Of a stretch of 64,000 nt of DNA, positions 57,135 to 64,000 are shown in pieces. The position numbers were made by a program, and so were the translations under genes. Each line of letters starts with the position of its first letter. The first letter of the stretch is position 1. A model generated the notes under the pieces. The model was not told where the DNA came from. It searched no databases and was given only the letters and a program-made list of their open reading frames with translations. The stretch comes from Marmoricola endophyticus (lineage in GTDB: Bacteria; Actinomycetota; Actinomycetes; Propionibacteriales; Nocardioidaceae). Location: contig NZ_BMKQ01000001.1 of assembly GCF_014644415.1 (NCBI RefSeq), forward strand, positions 1,354,861 to 1,418,860, given 5' to 3'.

Positions 57135-58241
57135 ATGGACTTCCTGCTCGACGACGAACAAGAGGCGCTGCGCGACGCGGTGCGCGGCCTGCTCAAGGGC
57201 TACGACGCGGAGAAGCGGCGCCAGGTGACCGACGCCGACCCCGGCTTCGACGAGGCGATGTGGAAGAAGCTCGCCGACATGGGCGTGCTCGGTCTCCCCT
57301 TCCCCGAGGACGTCGGCGGCTCCGGCGCCGGCCCGGCCGAGGTGTCGGTGGTGGCCGAGGAGATCGGTCGGGTGATCGCACCCGAGCCGTTCGTGGAGGC
57401 CGTGGTCTTCGCCGGCGGCCTCGTGGCTGCGCTCGGCAGCGACGGCCAGAAGAAGGAGATCCTCGGCGGGCTGTCCGCCGGCGAGCTGCTTCCGGCCGTG
57501 GCCTGGATGAGCCCCCACGGTGACGACGAGGGCGTCACCGTCGACGGTGACACGCTCACCGGTGTCAAGGAGCCGGTGCTCAACGGCGCTCGTGCCGACG
57601 TGCTGCTGGTGCTGGCCGAGGGCGGGCTCTTCGTGGTCAAGGGCGAGGACGTCGACGCCCACGGCGAGCGGACGTCGTACCGCACCGTCGACGGCGGTCG
57701 CGCCGCCCGGGTGAGCTTCGACAAGACGCCGGCCACCCCGCTCGGTGACGGGGGCGACGCGCACGACGCCTTCGAGATGCTCGTCGCGATCGCGCGGATC
57801 GCGTACGGCCACGAGGCCCTGGGCGCGATGGAGTCCGGGCTGTCGATGACCACCGAGTACCTCAAGACCCGCAAGCAGTTCGGGGTCACGCTGAACACCT
57901 TCCAGGCGCTGACCTTCCGGGCCGCCGACATGTACACCTCGGTCGAGCTCACCCGCTCGATCGTCATGTGGGCCACGATGGTGCTCGCCGACGCCGGCGA
58001 CCCCGCGCTGGTCAAGGACGCCGCCCGCCGCTCCAAGCTGCAGGTCTCCCGGGCCGGTCGTCACATCGGCCAGGAGGCGATCCAGCTGCACGGCGGGATC
58101 GGCATGACCATGGAGTACGCCGTCGGGCACATCACCACCCGGCTCACCACGATCGACCACCTCCTCGGGGACGGTCGCGAGCAGGGGCGGGCGCTGCGCG
58201 AGAACCTCACGTCGTACGGCGTCGTGGAGCCGCTGCCCTGA
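57135..58241 (+). CDS. Acyl-CoA dehydrogenase, FadE27-like non-catalytic partner
   Basis: A 368-aa ACAD-fold protein. KQFGVTLNTFQALTFRAADMY and QLHGGIGMTMEY supply FAD-binding. The segment aligned to the catalytic Glu reads IARIAYGHEALGAM, with no Glu at the expected spot. This split matches the alpha2-beta2 heterotetrameric ACADs of cholesterol catabolism, so a bulky side-chain substrate is plausible. Confidence 0.83.
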   Translation: MDFLLDDEQEALRDAVRGLLKGYDAEKRRQVTDADPGFDEAMWKKLADMGVLGLPFPEDVGGSGAGPAEVSVVAEEIGRVIAPEPFVEAVVFAGGLVAALGSDGQKKEILGGLSAGELLPAVAWMSPHGDDEGVTVDGDTLTGVKEPVLNGARADVLLVLAEGGLFVVKGEDVDAHGERTSYRTVDGGRAARVSFDKTPATPLGDGGDAHDAFEMLVAIARIAYGHEALGAMESGLSMTTEYLKTRKQFGVTLNTFQALTFRAADMYTSVELTRSIVMWATMVLADAGDPALVKDAARRSKLQVSRAGRHIGQEAIQLHGGIGMTMEYAVGHITTRLTTIDHLLGDGREQGRALRENLTSYGVVEPLP

Positions 58242-58251
58242 TCCTCGACCC

Positions 58252-58297
58252 CTCGTGTGCTGGTGCGGCTGCCCGGGCGACCGCTCCAGCACACGAG
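58252..58297 (+). terminator. Hairpin after the acyl-CoA dehydrogenase pair
   Basis: CTCGTGTGCTGG (58252-58263) and its exact complement (58286-58297) form a 12-bp stem with a 22-nt loop, 10 nt after the stop. Probable terminator. Confidence 0.6.
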
Positions 58298-58400
58298 CCG
58301 GGCGCAGGCTCACCGCGCGCCGGGTTTGTACGGTTCACCGCATGGTGCGAGGATCCGTTTCGCCACTCGCCCCTCGCCCCTCGACGCGGAAGATGACGCC

Positions 58401-58997
58401 ATGACCCGGACCCGCCTGCTCGCTCTCCCGATCGCCGCTGTGGCCCTCAGCGCCGGACTCACCGCGTGCGGCGGCGGTGCCGAGCTGCCGTCGACCAAGG
58501 CAGGTGAGGGCTACGACCCCGCCACAGGCCCCGCGATCTCCGGGACCGGCTACGAGATGCACGCCCCGAAGGGCTGGACCGACGTGACGTCGTCCGTGAA
58601 GGCCTCCCAGAAGCAGGTCGACCAGGCGTACGCCTCCCCGCAGGCCGTCGACAACTTCAAGCCCAACCTGAACATCATCATCGGCAAGGACGTCGGCAGC
58701 GGCACGCCGAGCGACAAGGACTTCGACGAGGGCGAGGAGCAGCTGACCAGCCAGCTGAAGAAGGTCGGCGCCACGAACGTCAAGGTCCAGCCACGGGTGG
58801 CGCTCGACGGCGAGACAGCCGTCCACGTCACGGCCAGCGCGTCCGCGAGCGGCGTCGAGTACGTCACCGACCAGTACATCGCCATCCACGACGGCGACGC
58901 CTACACGCTGACGTACTCCTTCCCCTCGAGCGCTCAGGAGAAGGAGTCCCAGGACGTCAAGGGACCCTCGCTGGCGTCCTTCGAGTTCACGGACTGA
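58401..58997 (+). CDS. Putative lipoprotein
   Basis: A 198-aa exported protein. The signal peptide with lipobox LTAC places the lipid anchor on Cys23. The mature part has a YEMHAPKGWTDVT segment and a compact alpha/beta fold of the LpqN/PsbP-like type, which I suggest only tentatively. A TACGGT at 58329-58334 would give a leader of ~60 nt. Confidence 0.72.
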   Translation: MTRTRLLALPIAAVALSAGLTACGGGAELPSTKAGEGYDPATGPAISGTGYEMHAPKGWTDVTSSVKASQKQVDQAYASPQAVDNFKPNLNIIIGKDVGSGTPSDKDFDEGEEQLTSQLKKVGATNVKVQPRVALDGETAVHVTASASASGVEYVTDQYIAIHDGDAYTLTYSFPSSAQEKESQDVKGPSLASFEFTD

Positions 58998-59003
58998 GCG
59001 CTC

Positions 59004-61058
59004 TCACCCGGCCCAGAAGCCGCGGCCACCCGTCCAGTCGCCGAACTGGTCGCGGTACGACCCACCCGGGCGACGCGAGCCGAGGTAGGAGCCGACCACG
59101 GCCGCGCCGAGGTCGTCGAGCTCGGGCGCGACGACGGTCCCGTCGACCCGGCGCGCCATCTGGTCGATGAATCGCGCCAGCCCCGGGTCCTCGCCGAGGC
59201 GGAAGAACGTCGTCTGGGCGCCGAGCCTGCCGGTGTTGTCCAGCTCCTTGACCGTCTTCGCGATGGTCACCGGGTGCGGCGGGTACGAGAACCACACCTC
59301 CCCGTCCGGCTCCAGGTGGGCCGTCGGCTCGCCGTCGGTCACGACCAGCAGCACCGGCTGGGCGTTCGGGTGCTTGCGGAAGTGCCGGTTCGCCAGCAGC
59401 AGCGCGTGGTGCAGGTTGGTGCCCTTGTCCCACATCGCGTCGAGTGCGGTGAGGTGCTCGATCGGCATCGTCTCGGCGTAGCGGCCGAAGCCGATCAGCT
59501 GCAGCGCGTCGCCGCGGAAGCGCGACCCGATCAGGTGGTGCAGCGCGAGCGCCGTGCGTTTCATCGGCACCCAGCGGCCGTCCATCGCCATCGAGAACGA
59601 CGTGTCGACCAGCAGCGCGACCGCGGCCTGGGTGCGGGCCTCGGTCTCCAGCACCTCGATGTCGTCCATCTGCAGCCGCACACCGGCGCGGGTGGTCTCG
59701 ACGTCCTCCCGGGATCCCGCCTCGCGAAGCACGGCGTTGGTGATCGAGCCGGTGACGTCCCACGGCTCGGTGTCGCCGAACTCCCAGGGCCGTGACCCGC
59801 CCGTACGATCACCGGCGGCACCGGCCTGGCGCATGTCGCGCGCACCCTGACGCCCCGACATCCGGCGCGCGACGTCCTTGAGCAGGGCCTTCCCGAGCTG
59901 CCGCATCGCCTGCGGGGAGAGCCGCAGCTCGCCGTCGGAGGTGCGCTTGAGGTAGCCGGACTGCCGCAGCGCCCGCTCCAGCTCGGCCAGCGCCCGCGCG
60001 TCGACCGCGGCGTCCTCGCCGAGCTGGCGCGAGAGCGCATCGAGGTCGACGTCGTCCATCCGCGAGCCGTCGTAGGACTGGGAGAGCTGCTCGGAGAGCG
60101 CATCGAGGTCGGCGAGGTCCTGCAGTGCCCCCGTGCCGTCACCGAGGCCGAGTCCCTCCGACCCCTCGAACTGCTCCGACCCGCCCCAGTCCTCGCCCGG
60201 CCGCGCATCCTGGAGGTTGCCGTCCAGCCGGGACAGCTGGTCCATCAGCTCCGGCGAGCCGAACGCCTGCGCGGAGAGCTCCATGAGCTCCTGGCGCTGC
60301 TCCGGCGTCATCGAGCTCATCATCCGCTGCGCGGCGGCTGCCCGCTTGGCCATCGCGTCGAGCAGCTCGTCGATGTCCTGCGGGTTTTCCGGGAAGAAGT
60401 CCCCGTGCTCGTCCATGAACTTCTCGAACTGCTCCGGGGTGTGCTCGCCGCGCGCGTTCGCCTCGAGCATCTCGTTGAGGTCCGAGAGCATCTGCGAGAT
60501 CCGCTGCCGGTCCTCGTCCGTCGCGCCCGCCATCGCCTCCTTCATGCCCTGGAAGCGCTGGTCGAGCAGCTCACGGCCGAGCAGGTCCTTGATCTCCTCG
60601 TACGCCGCCCGCGCCTCCGCGCTCTGCCAGTCGTACGAGGACAGCTCGCTGACCGCGGAGGCGGTGCTGGCCGGCAGGTCGTCCAGCTGCATCTCGCGGA
60701 AGGTGCGGTCGTCGTCGTCCATCGTGATGTCGCGGGCCAGCTGGCCGCGCTCGGCGAGCACCGCCTTGTCCAGCAGCTCCTTCACCTCGCGCAGCGTGCC
60801 GTCCAGGTTGTGCTGGGAGAGGATCTCCTGGCGTCGCTCGGCGACCCGGCGGGCCAGGTCGTCGGCGCCGCGCTGGTCACGGCCGCCGCGGCGCAGGAAC
60901 TCCTGCATCGCCCGCTCGGGGGAGTAGCCGGCCATCACGTCCTGACCGATCGCGTCCAGTGCCTCGGCCAGGTCGACCGGCGGCGCGAGCGGGTCCGGGC
61001 CGCCGGTGTAGCGGCCGTAGCGGGAGCCGTGGCCCGGGTTGACGGAGTCCTTGGCCAT
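59004..61058 (-). CDS. VWA-domain protein, CoxE/ChlD-like
   Basis: A 684-aa cytosolic protein. A long helical, acidic N-terminal region (1-470, with Gln/Asp/Leu-rich heptad-like stretches) precedes a von Willebrand factor A domain whose MIDAS motif is LLVDTSFSMAMDG, with TDGE later. It starts 3 nt after the ATPase gene. The pair corresponds to Rv0959-Rv0958. Function unknown; presumably a metal- or protein-remodelling chaperone with its ATPase. Confidence 0.82.
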   Translation of the reverse strand: MAKDSVNPGHGSRYGRYTGGPDPLAPPVDLAEALDAIGQDVMAGYSPERAMQEFLRRGGRDQRGADDLARRVAERRQEILSQHNLDGTLREVKELLDKAVLAERGQLARDITMDDDDRTFREMQLDDLPASTASAVSELSSYDWQSAEARAAYEEIKDLLGRELLDQRFQGMKEAMAGATDEDRQRISQMLSDLNEMLEANARGEHTPEQFEKFMDEHGDFFPENPQDIDELLDAMAKRAAAAQRMMSSMTPEQRQELMELSAQAFGSPELMDQLSRLDGNLQDARPGEDWGGSEQFEGSEGLGLGDGTGALQDLADLDALSEQLSQSYDGSRMDDVDLDALSRQLGEDAAVDARALAELERALRQSGYLKRTSDGELRLSPQAMRQLGKALLKDVARRMSGRQGARDMRQAGAAGDRTGGSRPWEFGDTEPWDVTGSITNAVLREAGSREDVETTRAGVRLQMDDIEVLETEARTQAAVALLVDTSFSMAMDGRWVPMKRTALALHHLIGSRFRGDALQLIGFGRYAETMPIEHLTALDAMWDKGTNLHHALLLANRHFRKHPNAQPVLLVVTDGEPTAHLEPDGEVWFSYPPHPVTIAKTVKELDNTGRLGAQTTFFRLGEDPGLARFIDQMARRVDGTVVAPELDDLGAAVVGSYLGSRRPGGSYRDQFGDWTGGRGFWAG

Positions 61059-61061
61059 GGC

Positions 61062-62483
61062 TCAGCCGTAGACCGTCTCGCCGTCGGCGGAGTCCTTGTC
61101 GACCTTGCGCGCGAGGTAGAGCCCCTCGAGCGCGAGCTCGATCGCCCCCGCGCGCTCGCCGTCGTTGGTGGCCTCCAGACGCTCGCAGATGTCGTCGTAG
61201 AGCTCCGACTCGCCGAGCACGGGCAGCCCAGCCAGGAAGTCGCGGGCGGTGACCTGCTCGCCGGTGCTCACCGACGCCCCGCCCTCGATGGCGTCGACGA
61301 GGACGCCGAAGTCCAGCCCGCGCATCGAGCGACGCACGGTCTCGGCGGTCGCCGTGCGCAGCAGGTGGTCGAGGATGTCGCGCTCGCGGCCCTCCTCGCC
61401 GGTCTCGAACTCGATCTTGCCGCCCAGCACGTCGACCGCGGTCTCCAGGTCGACCACCCGGGCGACCGCCTGCTCCTCGCCCTGCACGGTCGCGCGGTGC
61501 AGCGCCGCGGCGGCGATCGTCTCGGCCCCGGCGATGGAGAAGCGCGCCGAGACCCCCGAGCGCTGGTCGACCGACTGCGACTCGCGCAGCAGGCGGGTGA
61601 AGCGGGCCAGGATCTCCACGAGGTACGACGGCACCTGCGCGACCAGGTCCGCCTCCTGGCGGATCACGGCGACCTCGTCGTCGAGCGCGACCGGGTAGTG
61701 GGTACGGATCTCGGCGCCGAAGCGGTCCTTGAGCGGGGTGATGATCCGACCGCGGTTGGTGTAGTCCTCGGGGTTCGCCGAGGCGACGACGAGCACGTCC
61801 AGCGGGAGCCGGAGGACGTACCCCCGGATCTGGATGTCGCGCTCCTCCATCACGTTGAGCATGGCGACCTGGATCCGCTCGGCCAGGTCGGGCAGCTCGT
61901 TGATGGCGACGATGCCGCGGTGGCTGCGCGGGATCAGCCCGAAGTGGATGGTCTCGGGGTCGCCCAGCGAGCGGCCCTCGGCGACCTTCATCGGGTCGAC
62001 GTCGCCGATCAGGTCGGCGACCGAGGTGTCGGGGGTGGCGAGCTTCTCGGCGTACCGCTCGTCGCGGTGCACCCACGAGACGCGCAGCGCGTCACCGTGC
62101 TCGGCGACGGCGGCCTTGGACTGCACCGTGATCGGCTCGTACGGGTGCTCGCCCAGCTCGGAGCCGGAGATCACCGGCGTCCACTCGTCGAGGAGCCCCA
62201 CCAGGGTGCGCAGCAGCCGGGTCTTCCCCTGCCCGCGCTCGCCGAGGAGCACGACGTCGTGCCCGGCGATCAGCGCTCGCTCCAGCTGCGGGACGACGGT
62301 GTTCTCCAGCCCGTGCAGACCGGGCCACGGGTCGACGCCGTCGCGCAGCCGGGAGAGGAGGTTCTCGCGCAGCTCCTGGCGCAGCGTGCGCAGCTCGTGG
62401 CCACTGGCGCGCAGCTCGCCGAGGGTGGCGACGGTGGGGCGGGGGGTCGGTGTGCGGGTCGTCTGTGAGGGAGAGGACGTCAC
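61062..62483 (-). CDS. AAA+ ATPase, magnesium-chelatase ChlI/MoxR-like
   Basis: A 473-aa AAA+ protein. Walker A is LLGERGQGKTRLLR, Walker B-like GIVAINELPDL, and sensor LVVASANPEDYTNRG. It is the ATPase partner of the downstream VWA protein. The GTG is preceded at 6 nt by TAGCGT, so the operon mRNA is leaderless. Confidence 0.85.
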   Translation of the reverse strand: MTSSPSQTTRTPTPRPTVATLGELRASGHELRTLRQELRENLLSRLRDGVDPWPGLHGLENTVVPQLERALIAGHDVVLLGERGQGKTRLLRTLVGLLDEWTPVISGSELGEHPYEPITVQSKAAVAEHGDALRVSWVHRDERYAEKLATPDTSVADLIGDVDPMKVAEGRSLGDPETIHFGLIPRSHRGIVAINELPDLAERIQVAMLNVMEERDIQIRGYVLRLPLDVLVVASANPEDYTNRGRIITPLKDRFGAEIRTHYPVALDDEVAVIRQEADLVAQVPSYLVEILARFTRLLRESQSVDQRSGVSARFSIAGAETIAAAALHRATVQGEEQAVARVVDLETAVDVLGGKIEFETGEEGRERDILDHLLRTATAETVRRSMRGLDFGVLVDAIEGGASVSTGEQVTARDFLAGLPVLGESELYDDICERLEATNDGERAGAIELALEGLYLARKVDKDSADGETVYG

Positions 62484-62489
62484 CCTTCG

Positions 62490-62495
62490 ACGCTA
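62490..62495 (-). promoter_or_regulatory. -10 box of the AAA+/VWA operon, leaderless type
   Basis: TAGCGT on the minus strand, 6 nt before the GTG at 62483. Confidence 0.5.
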
Positions 62496-62547
62496 CTCCG
62501 GCCCTCCGCACGGACGCGCGCCCCCTGGGGAGGGAGACGAACGCGCC

Positions 62548-64000
62548 TCAGCCGCGGCCGACCGGGTGGTAGCGCGCCGTCTGCTTCAGCGGGGCGAGCA
62601 GCGGCCGGGCACGGGCGGCGGCCGGCAGCGGCGCGGTCGGCGCCGGGTTGTCCCGCGCCTCGCGCTGGGCCCGCACCAGCGAGGCGGTCGCGGCGGCGTA
62701 GGTCAGCCGCGGGTCCTTGGGGTACGACGCCGCCGCCCGCGCGAAGCGGAAGGCCGAGGTCAGGTCGCCCACCGTGCGTCGGCGCCAGTCGCTGATCAGC
62801 GGCGCGGCGACGCCGAAGCGGCGCTCGAGGAGGCGCAGCAGCGAGGTGTGGTCGAAGGTCTCGGAGGCGACGTACCCGCCCCTGGTCCACGGCGAGACGA
62901 TGATCGTGGGGACCCGGAAACCGAGCCCGATCGGCACCCCGTCGACGTACTCCCCCGGCGTGCCCGGCGGCGCGACCGGCGGGCGCACGTGGTCGAACTG
63001 ACCGTCGTTCTCGTCGTAGGTGAGGATGAAGACGGTCTTCTTCCAGACGTCCGGGTTGGCGGCGATCGCGTCGAGCTTGGAGGCGATGTACTGCGCTCCC
63101 GCGGCCGGCATCCAGTTCGGGTGCTCGGTCTGTGCCGACGGCGCGACCAGCCAGGAGACCTGGGGCAGCTGGTCGTGCGCCGCGTCGTGCTCGAACCAGC
63201 CGGCCGACTTCTTCTCCATCGCGCGCCGGTGGAGCGGGGAGCCCCGCTTGGCGCCGGCGAACTGGCCGAACCACTCCAGCGAGTTGTCGCCGTAGTTGTC
63301 CTCCTCCTGGTAGATCCGCCAGCTCACCCCGGCCGCCTCGAGCCGCTCGGGGTAGGTCTGCCAGGTCAGCCGGGGGTCGTCGGCGGACATGTCGTTGTGG
63401 TTGGCCGGGTGGCCGTACCTGCCGTCGGGATCGATGAAGCCGGTCCACATGTAGAGCCGGTTCGGGTTGGTCGGCCCGATCACCGAGGAGTGGTAGCCGT
63501 CACAGATGGTGAAGTTCTCGGCCAGCGCCCGATGGAACGGGATGTCCTCAGCGTCGAAGTAGCCCATCGTGTTGACGCCCTTGGCCCTGATCCAGGAGTC
63601 CAGCGCACCGTCGTTGTACGCCGTGTGCTGGTCCTCCCAGTCGTGCGGCAGCGTCGGGGTGACCTGGGCGCTGGTGGTGGCCGTGTCGTAGCGGAACGGT
63701 CGCAGCCGACCGCCGCCCGGGACCGGCTGGTCGAAGACCGAGTGGCCGTCGGGGAGCGTCAGCGCGTCGGGGTCGTCGAACCCCCGGACGCCCGGCATCG
63801 TGCCGAAGTAGTGGTCGAACGAGCGGTTCTCCTGCATGAGGATCACCACGTGCTCGATGTCCTCGAGCCGGCCGTGGCGGACCTCGGGCGTGGCCGCCAT
63901 GGCCCGCTGCAGGTTCAGCGGCAGCCAGGCCGAGCCCGTGATGCCGGCCAGGCTGCCGAGGAACGCGCGGCGGCGGAAGCCGGCGACGGGCCGGTCGGTA
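62548..64000 (-). CDS. Phospholipase C / acid phosphatase family enzyme with Tat signal (5' end beyond window)
   Basis: At least 483 residues of a secreted phosphoesterase. The frame continues upstream of the internal ATG at 63900 to the window edge and contains a twin-arginine signal (FRRRAFLGSLAGITG) before the mature enzyme, so the true start lies beyond 64000. Catalytic motifs are ILMQENRSFDHYFG, NPNRLYMW, and TYDENDGQFDHV. Family members cleave phosphatidylcholine or other phosphoesters outside the cell. Confidence 0.88.
   Translation of the reverse strand, partial: TDRPVAGFRRRAFLGSLAGITGSAWLPLNLQRAMAATPEVRHGRLEDIEHVVILMQENRSFDHYFGTMPGVRGFDDPDALTLPDGHSVFDQPVPGGGRLRPFRYDTATTSAQVTPTLPHDWEDQHTAYNDGALDSWIRAKGVNTMGYFDAEDIPFHRALAENFTICDGYHSSVIGPTNPNRLYMWTGFIDPDGRYGHPANHNDMSADDPRLTWQTYPERLEAAGVSWRIYQEEDNYGDNSLEWFGQFAGAKRGSPLHRRAMEKKSAGWFEHDAAHDQLPQVSWLVAPSAQTEHPNWMPAAGAQYIASKLDAIAANPDVWKKTVFILTYDENDGQFDHVRPPVAPPGTPGEYVDGVPIGLGFRVPTIIVSPWTRGGYVASETFDHTSLLRLLERRFGVAAPLISDWRRRTVGDLTSAFRFARAAASYPKDPRLTYAAATASLVRAQREARDNPAPTAPLPAAARARPLLAPLKQTARYHPVGRG

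Noticed and set aside
63898-63900. ATG at 63900 as the phospholipase start
   Set aside because: The frame continues to the window edge and encodes a twin-arginine signal, so the ATG is internal.

Overview
The window is about 72% GC, uses GTG starts heavily, and has very short intergenic gaps. It carries WhiB1, a sigma-R/RsrA pair, PdtaS, actinobacterial 2-oxoglutarate decarboxylase (Kgd), NiSOD and bL37. These point to a high-GC actinobacterium, most likely Nocardioides or another member of the Nocardioidaceae. Three blocks match gene orders known from Mycobacterium tuberculosis: argS-lysA-hom-thrC-thrB-rho-rpmE-prfA-prmC-tsaC-wecA-atp-DUF2550, whiB1-pdtaS-sigma/anti-sigma-SRAP-aroA-rsgA-hisN, and the ChlI-like ATPase with its VWA partner. 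It is mainly chromosomal core; I see no prophage, insertion sequence, CRISPR array or defence island.

Layout. Positions 1-1403 hold a B12-dependent mutase (partial) divergent from its cobalamin adenosyltransferase. Positions 1400-25878 are a continuous minus-strand block: argS, lysA, the threonine genes hom-thrC-thrB, rho, a CocE-type hydrolase, rpmE, prfA-prmC-tsaC-wecA, the F1Fo ATP synthase operon with two accessory membrane genes, DUF2550 and an MFS transporter. tRNA-Arg(CCG) lies beside argS. Positions 26023-34309 hold a PAP2 phosphatase, kgd with two small followers, an epoxide-hydrolase-like protein, and a class F sortase paired with a DUF4397 membrane protein. Positions 34469-38206 hold a FabR-like regulator, a quinone-oxidoreductase-like enzyme, malic enzyme and the sodX/sodN pair. 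Positions 38207-38711 are a tandem-repeat region. Positions 38712-46828 are rich in regulators: RsbW-like/sigma-B-F pair, WhiB1, PdtaS and sigma-R/RsrA. Positions 46821-58241 hold SRAP, DoxX, an ArsR-MFS pair, aroA-rsgA-hisN, CBS and FKBP proteins, DUF445/S4 and an acyl-CoA dehydrogenase pair. The right end holds a lipoprotein, a VWA/AAA+ pair and a Tat-exported phospholipase C cut by the window edge.

How it works together. Much of the content is energy and stress physiology: ATP synthase, a 2-oxoglutarate branch of the TCA cycle, malic enzyme, NiSOD and a thiol-oxidation sigma factor. Regulation can be read in several places. At least 16 genes have a TANNNT -10 box 6-8 nt before the start codon, so their mRNAs are probably leaderless. 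A CRP/GlxR-like 16-mer overlaps the atp -10 box. A perfect sigma-R promoter lies upstream of sigR and would drive an in-frame longer isoform.

Most unusual items: a Rho factor with substitutions at normally invariant ATPase and bicyclomycin-pocket positions plus a five-fold QQNDK repeat; the sigR dual-start arrangement; 70-71 bp tandem repeats behind sodN; a 30-bp palindrome upstream of kgd; and the 24-codon bL37 gene. All family assignments come from reading the sequence and remembered family motifs. No database search was run.
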